Shown: positions 1 to 9,648, numbered from the stretch's first letter. The stretch: DNA of 53,934 nucleotides from Burkholderiaceae bacterium (GCA_027486025.1 JAIXPY010000096.1:1-53934), one strand, 5' to 3'. A program made the numbers and translations. Notes: generated by a model not told the origin, from the letters alone.

Positions 1-215
1 AAACTGGACTCACCCTCTTTATTTTTAAAGGTGATGGTGCGTGTTTTGGCATCAATCTTCACGACATCGCCCTGATATAAATCATAGACGGTATCCATAA
101 TGGCAGCCGCCTCTACTTTTGGCTTGGCCGGGCTAGCAGGCTGCGCTTGAACGAGTGCAGCGGATGCAAGTAATGCAGCAGTGACTGCAGCGATGTGGAG
201 GGATTTACGTTTCAT
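1..215 (-). CDS. Hypothetical exported protein, partial (C-terminus outside window)
   Basis: Reverse frame from ATG at 215 reads MKRKSLHIAAVTAALLASAALVQAQPASPAKPKVEAAAIMDTVYDLYQGDVVKIDAKTRTITFKNKEGESS with a signal peptide; open at the window edge. Confidence 0.6.
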   Translation of the reverse strand, partial: MKRKSLHIAAVTAALLASAALVQAQPASPAKPKVEAAAIMDTVYDLYQGDVVKIDAKTRTITFKNKEGESS

Positions 216-257
216 ATGCTTCCTTTTGGTTTGATAAAAAATGGACCTCTGGTTTTA

Positions 258-1199
258 CTACGTACTAATTGATTCAACAAGCTGGGTTTGTCTTTCTTGG
301 CGCTCCCACCAATTGCCTACAAAGTATCCCTGTAGCCAGTCGATGCATTGACTAACCTTTCCGGGCACAAGTCGCGGGGAAGAGAACACCGCATGGATTT
401 CTTGGGACGGCAAAGTCCAGTCTGTCAAAATAGGTTGCAAATTTCCTTTTTGAACTGAGCGGTGTGCTACGTACCAAGGGATCGTTGCAAGACCCATTTT
501 AGCGATGGTGGCTGCCAATAACGTCGACAAATTATTGGAATACAGCGGTCCTTTGACGGGGACGGAGAGTGTTGCGCCATCGGCACCGCTAAAGTGCCAG
601 CGGTGGTTATCCTGTACCGAGCTGTAAATTAAAGCCTGATGCTCCGTTAACTCCGTCGGGTGCTTTGGCGTGCCGTACTCTTCTAAGTAGGCTGGGCTAG
701 CCACCAGCACCCAGGGGTTAAGCCCCAAATAACGGGAACCCAGCGATGAGTCTGGCAGGCGACCCATGCGAATCGCCAAATCAATGCCTTGCTCCACCAA
801 ATTCACATAATGGTCATCTAAACTGAGGTGCACTTGCAGTTGGGGGTGCTGGCTCATGAATTCCAGTACCAAGGGGGTCAAAATGCGTCGCCCGAAGGCA
901 ACTGATGAGCTAATCGACAATTTCCCCTGAATCTTGCTCTGCAGGAGTGCAGCTAAGTTATCTGCATCCTCAAGCTCGCGCGAAATGACTTTGCATTTCT
1001 CATAATAGATTTGGCCAATTTCGGTCGGGGTAACACCTCTGGTGCTGCGATGCAGCAAAAGGGAGCCAAGGCGCTTTTCTAAAAAAGCGATGTGTTTGGT
1101 CGCGGTAGGCTGAGTAATACCAAGGCTGATGGCGGCCTTACTAAAGGAGCCAGTCTCAACGACGCGAACAAATAGGGCGATGCCCTGGATGCGATCCAT
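258..1199 (-). CDS. LysR-family transcriptional regulator
   Basis: N-terminal LysR HTH (FVRVVETGSFSKAAISLGITQPTATKHIAFLEKRLGSLLLHRSTRGVTPTE); divergent from gcl. Confidence 0.93.
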   Translation of the reverse strand: MDRIQGIALFVRVVETGSFSKAAISLGITQPTATKHIAFLEKRLGSLLLHRSTRGVTPTEIGQIYYEKCKVISRELEDADNLAALLQSKIQGKLSISSSVAFGRRILTPLVLEFMSQHPQLQVHLSLDDHYVNLVEQGIDLAIRMGRLPDSSLGSRYLGLNPWVLVASPAYLEEYGTPKHPTELTEHQALIYSSVQDNHRWHFSGADGATLSVPVKGPLYSNNLSTLLAATIAKMGLATIPWYVAHRSVQKGNLQPILTDWTLPSQEIHAVFSSPRLVPGKVSQCIDWLQGYFVGNWWERQERQTQLVESIST

Positions 1200-1230
1200 T
1201 TGCCTATTCTAGCCTGATTCTGATTCAAGG

Positions 1231-1247
1231 TATTCCAAATTGGAATA
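1231..1247. promoter_or_regulatory. Candidate LysR-type operator, perfect palindrome TATTCCAA-A-TTGGAATA
   Basis: 8-bp perfect inverted arms in the LysR/gcl divergent intergenic region; fits the T-N11-A class. Confidence 0.7.
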
Positions 1248-1329
1248 GGTGATATGAGTGAGCCTGCCATTCTCATTTGGACGGGAAATCGCCATCATCC
1301 AATCATTCTTAAAACGTGGAGGAGACATC

Positions 1330-3120
1330 ATGGCCAAAATGAAAGCCGCAATGGCTGCAGTACTAGTAATGGAAAAAGAAGGTATTACAACTGCCTTTGG
1401 CGTTCCAGGTGCAGCAATCAATCCGCTGTATGCGCAATTACGCGAGCGTCAGTCGATTACACACATTTTGGCTCGCCACGTTGAAGGCGCCTCCCATATG
1501 GCCGAGGGATACACCCGTGCCAAAGCCGGCAATATCGGCGTTTGCATTGGCACCTCAGGCCCTGCTGGAACCGACATGATCACTGGCCTTTATTCTGCCA
1601 TTGCTGATTCCATTCCAATTCTCTGTATTACTGGTCAAGCACCGCGCGCGCGCCTCTACAAAGAGGACTTTCAAGCGGTTGATATTGAGTCAATCTCCAA
1701 ACCCGTAACCAAGATGTCCGTTACTGTCCGTGAGCCGGGCTTAGTGCCACGGGTGTTCCAGCAAGCATTCCATGTGATGCGCTCTGGACGTCCTGGCCCA
1801 GTCTTAATTGATTTGCCGATTGATGTTCAACTGGCTGAAATCGAATTTGATATCGATACCTACGAGCCATTGCCGGTCTACAAGCCTGCGGCTAGTCGTA
1901 AGCAGATTGAAAAAGCAATTGAAATGTTGATGGCATCTGAAAAGCCCCTGATCGTATCTGGCGGCGGCGTTATTAATGCGGATGCAGATAAGTTATTAGT
2001 TGAGTTTGCCGAACTGACTGGCATCCCAGTGATTCCGACTCTGATGGGCTGGGGCACAATTCCGGATGACCATCCGCTGATGGCTGGTATGGTTGGATTG
2101 CAAACATCGCATCGCTACGGTAATGCCACGATGCTCGCCAGCGATTTTGTTTTAGGTATCGGCAATCGCTGGGCAAATCGTCACACGGGCTCTCTTGAGG
2201 TGTATTGCAAAGACCGTAAGTTTGTCCACGTCGATATTGAGCCAACCCAAATTGGCCGTGTCTTTAACCCAGACTACGGTATTGTTTCCGATGCCAAAGC
2301 TGCACTAGAGCTATTTGTTGAGGTTGCTAAAGAATGGAAAGCCAAAGGCAAGCTCAAAGACTATAGCGATTGGGTCAGCCGTTGCCAAGAGCGTAAGCGT
2401 TTGATGCTGCGCAAGACCAATTTTGACAATGTGCCTATCAAGCCACAGCGCGTATACCAAGAGATGAACTCGGTATTCGGTCGCGACACGGTTTATGTAT
2501 CCACGATTGGTTTGTCACAGATTGCAGGCGGTCAGTTCTTGCACGTCTATGGCGCGCGCCAGTGGATCAATTGCGGTCAAGCCGGTCCTTTGGGTTGGAC
2601 TATCCCTGCAGCGCTCGGCGTATTGGCGTCCGACCCAACCAAGACAGTCGTTGGCCTTGCCGGTGACTATGATTTCCAGTTCTTGATCGAAGAGCTAGCG
2701 GTTGGCGCGCAGTTCCATTTGCCGCTCGTCATGGTATTGGTGAATAACAGCTACCTTGGTTTGATTCGTCAAGCGCAGCGCGGCTTTGAGATGGACTACT
2801 GCGTCCAGCTCGCCTTTGACAACATCAACGTCGACGATCAAAACCTTAAGGGTTATGGCGTTGATCACGGTAAAGTCGTCGAAGGACTTGGTTGCAAGGC
2901 TCTCCGTGTTACCGATCCAAGCAAAATCAATGCCGCATTGATTGAAGCGCAGAAGATTGCCAAAGAGCATCGCGTTCCAGTAGTGGTTGAAGTCATCTTG
3001 GAGAAGGTAACCAATATTGCGATGGGCACCGAGATTAATAATGTCAATGAATTTGAAGACATTGATTGCCGTCACCCTGCTGGTACTGAAGGACTGGTTA
3101 CAGCCGGCTTGCTCGAGTAA
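1330..3120 (+). CDS. gcl: Glyoxylate carboligase (tartronate-semialdehyde synthase)
   Basis: ThDP-enzyme family sequence ([37 protein letters not shown]...). Start trimmed from 1258 to ATG 1330, preceded by GGAGGAGAC. Neighbours hyi and glxR. Confidence 0.95.
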   Translation: MAKMKAAMAAVLVMEKEGITTAFGVPGAAINPLYAQLRERQSITHILARHVEGASHMAEGYTRAKAGNIGVCIGTSGPAGTDMITGLYSAIADSIPILCITGQAPRARLYKEDFQAVDIESISKPVTKMSVTVREPGLVPRVFQQAFHVMRSGRPGPVLIDLPIDVQLAEIEFDIDTYEPLPVYKPAASRKQIEKAIEMLMASEKPLIVSGGGVINADADKLLVEFAELTGIPVIPTLMGWGTIPDDHPLMAGMVGLQTSHRYGNATMLASDFVLGIGNRWANRHTGSLEVYCKDRKFVHVDIEPTQIGRVFNPDYGIVSDAKAALELFVEVAKEWKAKGKLKDYSDWVSRCQERKRLMLRKTNFDNVPIKPQRVYQEMNSVFGRDTVYVSTIGLSQIAGGQFLHVYGARQWINCGQAGPLGWTIPAALGVLASDPTKTVVGLAGDYDFQFLIEELAVGAQFHLPLVMVLVNNSYLGLIRQAQRGFEMDYCVQLAFDNINVDDQNLKGYGVDHGKVVEGLGCKALRVTDPSKINAALIEAQKIAKEHRVPVVVEVILEKVTNIAMGTEINNVNEFEDIDCRHPAGTEGLVTAGLLE

Positions 3121-3150
3121 TTGATTTAAGCAATAAAATGCTGTTCTAAT

Positions 3151-3183
3151 GCGGTATTACGAAGGTAATACCGCAACTTTTTT
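3151..3183 (+). terminator. Rho-independent terminator GCGGTATTAC-GAAG-GTAATACCGC-AAC-TTTTTT
   Basis: Perfect 10-bp stem, 4-nt loop and a 6-T tract between gcl and hyi. Confidence 0.85.
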
Positions 3184-3225
3184 GCCATTTAGGTTTTGTT
3201 TGTTTGAATTTGATAAGGAATAGGA

Positions 3226-4002
3226 ATGCCGAAGTTTGCTGCCAATCTCACCATGTTGTTTAATGAAGTTCCATTTATGGAGCGCTTTGACAAGGCTGGA
3301 GCAGCCAAATTTAAGGCGGTGGAATTCCTATTTCCGTATGCTTTTCCGGTTGCTGACATTAAGGCAAAGCTTGATCAAAATAAACTGACTTTGGTGCTGC
3401 ACAATTTGCCCGCAGGAAATTGGGAGGCTGGTGAGCGCGGTATTGCCTGTCTGCCAGACCGTATTGAGGAGTTTCGTAAAGGCGTATCGAATGCAGTGGA
3501 ATATGCCACTGCACTTGGCGTGACGCAAGTGAATTGTTTGGCTGGAAAAATACCCGATGGCGTTGCCCATAACGTATTACGTTCTACCTTTATTGATAAC
3601 TTAAAGTACGCTGCTGCTGAGCTGAAAAAAGCTAATATCAAGCTTTTGATCGAACCCATCAATACCTTTGATATTCCGGGCTTCTTCTTATCTGGAACGC
3701 AGCAGGCCATCGATATCATCACTGAAGTTGGCTCCGATAACCTGTTTTTACAGTATGACATTTACCATGCGCAGCGCATGGAAGGTGAGCTTGCTAACAC
3801 CATTCAGAAGCACCTTACTAAAATTGCGCACATTCAGCTTGCTGATAATCCTGGCCGTAACGAGCCTGGCACCGGTGAAATTAATTATGCCTATATCTTT
3901 GCCATGCTCGATCGCATTGGTTATGCCGGCTGGATTGGCTGCGAATACAAACCTGCAACAACAACTGAAGCGGGTTTGGGTTGGTTTAAGCCCTTCGCTT
4001 AA
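3226..4002 (+). CDS. hyi: Hydroxypyruvate isomerase
   Basis: MPKFAANLTMLFNEVPFMERFDKAGAAKFKAVEFLFPY... TIM-barrel isomerase; between gcl and glxR. Confidence 0.93.
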   Translation: MPKFAANLTMLFNEVPFMERFDKAGAAKFKAVEFLFPYAFPVADIKAKLDQNKLTLVLHNLPAGNWEAGERGIACLPDRIEEFRKGVSNAVEYATALGVTQVNCLAGKIPDGVAHNVLRSTFIDNLKYAAAELKKANIKLLIEPINTFDIPGFFLSGTQQAIDIITEVGSDNLFLQYDIYHAQRMEGELANTIQKHLTKIAHIQLADNPGRNEPGTGEINYAYIFAMLDRIGYAGWIGCEYKPATTTEAGLGWFKPFA

Positions 4003-4036
4003 ATGGGCTGCTGCCATATTCATTCGCTAGTTTGGC

Positions 4037-4051
4037 ATTCCAATTAAGAAT
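4037..4051. promoter_or_regulatory. Possible second LysR half-palindrome ATTC-CAATTAA-GAAT
   Basis: ATTC-N7-GAAT spacing identical to the 1231-1247 site; upstream of glxR. Confidence 0.4.
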
Positions 4052-4137
4052 AGGGGTCTGCTCTTGCGAGATAATTTGCTTGTGCGGTCCCGCAATCCCG
4101 AATAATAAAATCCATCACTTCAAATAGGATAACTACC

Positions 4138-5043
4138 ATGTCACAACTCAAACTCGGTTTCGTCGGTCTTGGCATTATGGGCGCTCCCATGGCCGGCCAT
4201 TTAGTTGCCGCAGGCCATATGGTTTATGTCAATACGCGCAGCAAGGTGCCAGAGGTAATTGCAAAATCCGCTGCGATTCAATGCGCAAGTCCCGCTGAAG
4301 TTGCTGAGAAAGCCGACATCATATTTACAATGGTCCCAGATACCCCCGACGTTGAGCGCGTTCTGTTTGGTGATAAAGGCATTGCCAGTGGTTTAGCCAA
4401 TGGCGGTAAAGGCAAAGTCGTTGTGGACATGAGTTCCATATCGCCGATTGCAACCAAAGAATTTGCCAAGCGAATTAATGCATTGGGCGCTGATTATCTC
4501 GATGCTCCAGTTTCGGGTGGTGAAGTAGGTGCAAAAAATGCAACCCTGTCGATCATGTTGGGCGGTGATGAAGCCGTCTTTAATCGTGTTAAGCCCGTAC
4601 TGGAATTGATGGGCAAGAACATTAATTTAGTTGGCGGCAATGGCGACGGTCAAACAGCTAAAGTAGCCAATCAGATTATTGTGGCCCTGAATATTGAGGC
4701 TGTTGCGGAAGCGCTTTTGTTTGCCGCCAAAGCCGGCGCCGATCCTGCCAAAGTACGTCAGGCATTGATGGGTGGCTTTGCCAGTTCCAAAATTTTAGAA
4801 GTGCATGGCGAGCGCATGGTCAAGCGTACTTTTGATCCTGGATTCCGAATTGAGTTGCATCAGAAGGATTTAAATCTGGCGCTCAACAGTGCGCGCGCAT
4901 TAGGCGTCTCGTTACCAAATACTGCCACCGCTCAGGAGTTGTTTAATTCCTGCTCTGCTCATGGCGGTAAAGCGTGGGATCATTCAGCCATGGTACGCGC
5001 CCTAGAAAAACTGGCTAACTTTGAGATTGGCCAAAAAGCCTAA
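4138..5043 (+). CDS. glxR: 2-hydroxy-3-oxopropionate (tartronate semialdehyde) reductase
   Basis: Beta-hydroxyacid dehydrogenase family: LGFVGLGIMGAPMAGHL, DAPVSGGEVGA, KDLNLAL. Confidence 0.92.
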   Translation: MSQLKLGFVGLGIMGAPMAGHLVAAGHMVYVNTRSKVPEVIAKSAAIQCASPAEVAEKADIIFTMVPDTPDVERVLFGDKGIASGLANGGKGKVVVDMSSISPIATKEFAKRINALGADYLDAPVSGGEVGAKNATLSIMLGGDEAVFNRVKPVLELMGKNINLVGGNGDGQTAKVANQIIVALNIEAVAEALLFAAKAGADPAKVRQALMGGFASSKILEVHGERMVKRTFDPGFRIELHQKDLNLALNSARALGVSLPNTATAQELFNSCSAHGGKAWDHSAMVRALEKLANFEIGQKA

Positions 5044-5100
5044 TTCAGCGTTTCTCCATTGACTTAAACCAGTATTGAATTCGGTTGCATAATAAGTAGC

Positions 5101-5688
5101 ATGAATTCACTACTGGTTGTTTACCTTCACGGCTTTCGTTCGTCCCCGCGCTCGAGTAAAGCTCGGATGACTAGCGATGCTATCGCGCATCGCGTAGAGC
5201 AGGGGGCTGCCATCGAGTGGTATTGCCCGCAATTAGATGCCTCACCTCAAAAATCGATGGACATGGTACAGCGATATATTGATGCATCCAAGGCAGATCG
5301 ACTATCCGTAATTGGTTCTTCTTTGGGCGGCTTTTATACCAACTACCTCGCAGAACGCTACGGTTGCAAAGGCATCGCCTTAAATCCAGCAGTGAGGGCA
5401 GGGCGTGAACTAGCGCCGCATATCGGGATGATGACGGCCTACGATAGCGAAGAGCCTTTTGACTTTCGTGCTGAATACATTGATGAGCTCAATCGCATGC
5501 AGGTGGAATCAATCACTCTGCCAGAACGGTATCTGCTATTAGCCGCAACCGGCGATGAATTACTCGACTGGCGTGAGATGGCTGCTTTTTATCCTGGTGC
5601 CCAGCAGGTCATTATTCAAGGAAGCGATCACGGGATTGATAATTACGGTGATTATCTTGATGCGGTCATCCGCTTCGCTTGTGATTAA
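5101..5688 (+). CDS. yqiA: YqiA/YcfP-family alpha/beta hydrolase (esterase)
   Basis: YLHGFRSSPRSSKA, GSSLGGFYTNYLAERYG, GSDHGIDNY. Confidence 0.85.
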   Translation: MNSLLVVYLHGFRSSPRSSKARMTSDAIAHRVEQGAAIEWYCPQLDASPQKSMDMVQRYIDASKADRLSVIGSSLGGFYTNYLAERYGCKGIALNPAVRAGRELAPHIGMMTAYDSEEPFDFRAEYIDELNRMQVESITLPERYLLLAATGDELLDWREMAAFYPGAQQVIIQGSDHGIDNYGDYLDAVIRFACD

Positions 5689-5727
5689 TTAAATAGGCTC
5701 ATTTCATGAGCTTCTAGCTTGACATAC

Positions 5728-5771
5728 TGCACTCTGGACTAACCAGCGCACTAGCGCTAAACCGGAGTGCA
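5728..5771 (+). other. Two-tier RNA hairpin overlapping the ribosome-binding site of a small ORF
   Basis: TGCACTCTGG ... AGCGC-ACTA-GCGCT ... CCGGAGTGCA: 10-bp outer stem with one G-U, 5-bp inner stem; the GGAG lies in the outer stem. Confidence 0.5.
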
Positions 5772-5773
5772 CT

Positions 5774-5872
5774 ATGCAAACCCTAAAAACATTTTTTATC
5801 TGGCTAGTATTTGCTGAAAAACAAGGCGAGTGGCAACGTTCAGAATGGATTTGCCGCAATCGAATTGAGTAA
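5774..5872 (+). CDS. Candidate small ORF, 32 aa (MQTLKTFFIWLVFAEKQGEWQRSEWICRNRIE)
   Basis: ATG six nt after GGAG, ends TAA; below the length cutoff of the supplied ORF track. Coding status unproven. Confidence 0.35.
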   Translation: MQTLKTFFIWLVFAEKQGEWQRSEWICRNRIE

Positions 5873-6008
5873 AAAAATCCGAATGGGATGGCCTAGTCAT
5901 TGCCGCATAGGGTCAATGGCAGTGCGTTGATCACCCCTATAATTTTCTGTAAGATGATTGTCATGCAGTATTGCGATGATTGGGGTCATTACAGAGAGGG
6001 GAGTGTGC

Positions 6009-6590
6009 GTGCTGAGCATCTTGAAGTTAGACGCCGGCGGTATTCCGCAGTGCTGGATTAATGCGGAGGAGGCGACCAAACAATATGCGGATCAGAGCGT
6101 ATTGTGGACACTGGGCGATCCGATTGCGGTGATGCGCGGTGGCATCTCACGGGCTACTGGCAAACAATCCATCATTGAGCTTCATTCTATCGTTGCCGTC
6201 AAAGGCTCGGCACGCATCAATCTATTCGATGTTGTGCCGGGCATTACGAAGCGTAAGTTGTACCGCCGTGATCGTGGGCTGTGTGCCTATTGTGGCGAGC
6301 GCATTACCGAAAACGATGCTGAAGCGGAACACATTATTCCCAATAGCCGTGGCGGTAAATACACGTGGATGAATTTGGTTGTTTCTTGCAGGCCATGCAA
6401 TCAACGTAAAGGCAATCGCACCCCTGAAATGGCCAACATGAGTTTGCTATATGCGCCTTATATGCCAAGCTTGTATGAGGATATGATTCTCAAAGGCAGA
6501 AATATTCTGGCCGATCAAATGGATTTTTTGGCTGCAAACTTACCCAAGAATAGCCGCCTGCTGGAAGGATTATTCTGGGAGCAATCCTAA
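6009..6590 (+). CDS. HNH endonuclease family protein
   Basis: CAYCGERITENDAEAEHIIPNSRGGKYTWMNLVVSCRPCNQRKGNRTPE (HNH with two CxxC). GTG start at 6009 chosen because AGAGGGGAG precedes it; ORF track starts at TTG 5958. Confidence 0.88.
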   Translation: MLSILKLDAGGIPQCWINAEEATKQYADQSVLWTLGDPIAVMRGGISRATGKQSIIELHSIVAVKGSARINLFDVVPGITKRKLYRRDRGLCAYCGERITENDAEAEHIIPNSRGGKYTWMNLVVSCRPCNQRKGNRTPEMANMSLLYAPYMPSLYEDMILKGRNILADQMDFLAANLPKNSRLLEGLFWEQS

Positions 6591-6616
6591 GTCGTTTTAA
6601 GCCGCTGTGGATTCTG

Positions 6617-7555
6617 TTGGCAGCCTTGGTGCTGTCCATACTCGCGCACCTCATTTTATTTTTCTGGCTATGGCTGCTGCCCACCGGCTCTCTGATTGCG
6701 CCCCCACAGGAATCCCCCTTTGTCGCCACCTTAAAAGAAGAGCCGGTTAAGCAAATCAAATTGACCCGCTCAGCAAAAAAAGCAGTGCCGCAGGTAGACA
6801 ATGCTTCAAGTGAGATAGGGACGCCAGCAGGAGCAGCAGCAGAGCAGGGCAATGGCCTAGCCGAGCAAGATGGGGTGGCATTTCGCCTTCCCGAATCGGC
6901 GCTGCTATATTACGACGCCTACGTTGATGGCCAGCAAGTGCAAACAGGTGAAATTAAATGGATTGCTGACGATTCAGGATATGCCTTATCGATCACAATT
7001 CCCTATGCTTTTGTGGGCCCCTTTGTTTTTGAATCCAAGGGCAAGATCGACGCCTACGGTTTAGCGCCCTCCATATACTGGGCGCAACGCGGCAAAAATC
7101 CCCCGCGGTTTTCACGCTTTGAGCGCAATGCGCAGGGTGGGCCGGTGATGTTTTTTTCAGAGAAGATGGATTTTTCTCCACCAATCCCACCGGGTACTCA
7201 GGATCGATTTAGTCTGATTTTTCAGTTTGCCTCACTCCTGAATGGCGATGGCAAAATTGATGAAGCGGGCACCATTCGGTCCATTCCGGTAGCGAGCTTT
7301 GACATGATTGAGCCTTGGCAGTTTAAGAGCTATGGCGAGCTTGTTTCGGATGATGTGCCGAGCATGGGGGTAACCACCTTGCGCCACTATGAATTACTTG
7401 ATCGCCCCAGCAATAAGTTCAAACGGCGCGTTGATTTATGGTTAGTGCGTGATTTGGACTGGTTGCCAGGCCGTATACGAACCACGGAGGCGAATGGTAG
7501 GGTGTTTGAACTCGTTTTTAAGCAGAAGGCGCCGCTGAGCCCGGCTTCCGAGTAA
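6617..7555 (+). CDS. DUF3108 domain-containing protein
   Basis: N-terminal TM, C-terminal RRVDLWLVRDLDWLPGRIRTTEANGRVFELVFKQ. Confidence 0.75.
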   Translation: MAALVLSILAHLILFFWLWLLPTGSLIAPPQESPFVATLKEEPVKQIKLTRSAKKAVPQVDNASSEIGTPAGAAAEQGNGLAEQDGVAFRLPESALLYYDAYVDGQQVQTGEIKWIADDSGYALSITIPYAFVGPFVFESKGKIDAYGLAPSIYWAQRGKNPPRFSRFERNAQGGPVMFFSEKMDFSPPIPPGTQDRFSLIFQFASLLNGDGKIDEAGTIRSIPVASFDMIEPWQFKSYGELVSDDVPSMGVTTLRHYELLDRPSNKFKRRVDLWLVRDLDWLPGRIRTTEANGRVFELVFKQKAPLSPASE

Positions 7556-8036
7556 CCAAGGCGCCCATCATGGAATACAGGGCGGCACCCGACATGGATA
7601 CAGAAAAAATGCCCGAAAATGAGATCAAAATGGGTAATATTTGCCAGCTTATGCCTAGGGGGTAATTACCAAAACCCAAGGTGGTGTACATCTCGCCAAC
7701 AAAGTAGAAAGTCTGGGTAATCCCTGGAAATATCGCAAAAGCAACCAGCACATAGGTCCATGCGATGATTTCAGCAATGTGGGCCAGCATGATCAACAAG
7801 ATTGCAATGAAATAGGAAATAAAACTGGCGCCGGCTAAATGCGGTATTGATTTGAGAAATCGATCAATTGCATGAAACGCACTGGCGATGACCAATACAG
7901 CAACGCCATGGATAGTGAGCATAACCGCCATAAAGGCTACGATCAGATATAGCTCAACGTTGTCGCCAATGTCCAACTGAATCTGCTGCAATAGCTCAGG
8001 CAACGAGGGTAAGGTAGAGGTCTTTTCAGTAGACAT
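7518..8036 (-). CDS. Small K+-channel-like membrane protein
   Basis: Hydrophobic helices around a pore-like YTTLGFGNYPLG motif (TxGFG filter type). Confidence 0.7.
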   Translation of the reverse strand: MSTEKTSTLPSLPELLQQIQLDIGDNVELYLIVAFMAVMLTIHGVAVLVIASAFHAIDRFLKSIPHLAGASFISYFIAILLIMLAHIAEIIAWTYVLVAFAIFPGITQTFYFVGEMYTTLGFGNYPLGISWQILPILISFSGIFSVSMSGAALYSMMGALVTRKPGSAAPSA

Positions 8037-8092
8037 GCATATCCCTAAAATGACTTATCTATCTTATTTGACATAATAATGATTATACGCAT

Positions 8093-8806
8093 TTAGGATT
8101 TGGGCCCACCTGGGTATGACTCGTTATAAAGCTTTTGCCAACGGGCTCTTAAGCCCTTTTGGATTTCCTCTTGGTTAAAGAGTTCTGCCACATCAATCGC
8201 CGAATAACCCTGCTGGTTTCTTATCCGAATATCCGCGCCACGATCAAGCAAGAGACGAACTAACTGGATGTTGCCAGCGCGAATGGCCATCATTAAGGGG
8301 GTTGTCTCATTCGGACTTGGTGCATCGACTGCAGCACCTTTATCTAGCAAAAACTGGGAAATTTCCAGATGCCCATTGGTGCAGGCGTAATGCAGTGGTG
8401 TCCAGCCAGAGCGGTTAACCGGAACTTGTTTCTGATCTACCAAAATCTTAACTTCCGACATTTGGCCATACAAAGCGGCAAACATGAGCGGAGTCTCATT
8501 CGTCATATTAGGCTGATTGAGGTCAATGCCTTTAGCATTAATGAGGTAATCCACTGTTTTAGTAGAGTTTTCTTGGATTGCAACCATCAAAATGGGCATG
8601 CCGCGCGGATCCTTTTGATTGGGGCTTACGCCTTTCTCAATCAGGGACTTAACTGCCCTTACATCATCAAATTTAGCGGCACTCGTGATGGCTGCTATTT
8701 GAGAGTCGGTTTGCGCCAATACCCATTGCGGCATGGCACTAAGCGATACAAATGCGATGCCGAGGATTCCAGGCAGGGCTTGGATATACTTAATATTCAG
8801 AATCAT
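8093..8806 (-). CDS. Ankyrin-repeat protein, exported
   Basis: Signal peptide and repeated ankyrin units (GWTPLHYACTNGHLEISQFLLDKGAAVDAPSPNETTPLMMAIRAGNIQLVRLLLDRGADI). Confidence 0.9.
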   Translation of the reverse strand: MILNIKYIQALPGILGIAFVSLSAMPQWVLAQTDSQIAAITSAAKFDDVRAVKSLIEKGVSPNQKDPRGMPILMVAIQENSTKTVDYLINAKGIDLNQPNMTNETPLMFAALYGQMSEVKILVDQKQVPVNRSGWTPLHYACTNGHLEISQFLLDKGAAVDAPSPNETTPLMMAIRAGNIQLVRLLLDRGADIRIRNQQGYSAIDVAELFNQEEIQKGLRARWQKLYNESYPGGPKS

Positions 8807-9591
8807 GTTAATTCTCTATTTACTTGAAAACATTGAAAAAAATTATTTGTAGTATGCTCTGCAATGGTGTCTATAGAAACGCCCTTCAGATCAGCGATAT
8901 AGCCAGCCACATGGGAGACCCAAGCAGGTTCATTGGTCTTGCCTCGGTGAGGCATAGGCGCTAAATACGGCGAGTCCGTCTCAATCAGCATACGCTCTAA
9001 AGGCACCTGCCGGCAGGTCTCCTGAAGGTCTTTAGCGCTTTTAAAGGTCACAATGCCAGAAAACGAGATATAAAACCCTAAATCAATGGCCTGCCTTGCA
9101 ACCTCAAGGCTTTCGGTAAAGCAGTGCATTACCCCGCCAATGCGCTCAGCGCCCTCTTCTTTGAGGATCCGTATGGTGTCTTCAGAGGCTGAACGGGTAT
9201 GGATGATTAAGGGGCAACCCGACTCAATAGCCGCCCGAATGTGCGTGCGAAACCGGGTGCGCTGCCACTCCATATCGGCATACGCCCGGTCGGCCATCCG
9301 GCAGTAATCCAGCCCAGTTTCCCCAATCGCAATGACTTTGGGGTGCTTTGCCGCCTCGACTAAAAAGTCGACCGTGGGCTCTGGCGTATCTTCGTAATCG
9401 GGGTGGACGCCAACTGAGGCATATAAATGGGGATGGCTCTCGGCCAACTGCCTCACCAGCGGAAAGTCCGGGAGGTCAACCGAGATGCAGAGTGCATGGC
9501 TAACCTGAGCAGCTGCCATATTGGCGAGGACTTCGGGTAAGCGCTCCCGATACTCCGGAAAATCAAGATGGCAGTGGGAATCAATGAACAT
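8803..9591 (-). CDS. TatD-family metal-dependent hydrolase
   Basis: MFIDSHCHLDFPEY, IGETGLDYC, HTRSA, ETDSPYLAPMPHRGKTNEP. Confidence 0.94.
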   Translation of the reverse strand: MFIDSHCHLDFPEYRERLPEVLANMAAAQVSHALCISVDLPDFPLVRQLAESHPHLYASVGVHPDYEDTPEPTVDFLVEAAKHPKVIAIGETGLDYCRMADRAYADMEWQRTRFRTHIRAAIESGCPLIIHTRSASEDTIRILKEEGAERIGGVMHCFTESLEVARQAIDLGFYISFSGIVTFKSAKDLQETCRQVPLERMLIETDSPYLAPMPHRGKTNEPAWVSHVAGYIADLKGVSIDTIAEHTTNNFFQCFQVNRELT

Positions 9592-9648
9592 GACCTTATT
9601 TTAAGCGCCAGCGCCCATCCCGGCCGATGGATGCAAATAAGGGCTTCT

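Noticed and set aside
2695-3075. 126-aa minus-strand ORF inside gcl
   Set aside because: Fully antisense to a clear gcl reading frame; low-complexity shadow ORF with no recognisable domain.
5958-6590. HNH gene as part of a homing or restriction element
   Set aside because: No methylase, intron, repeats or integrase nearby; reads as a stand-alone chromosomal HNH protein.
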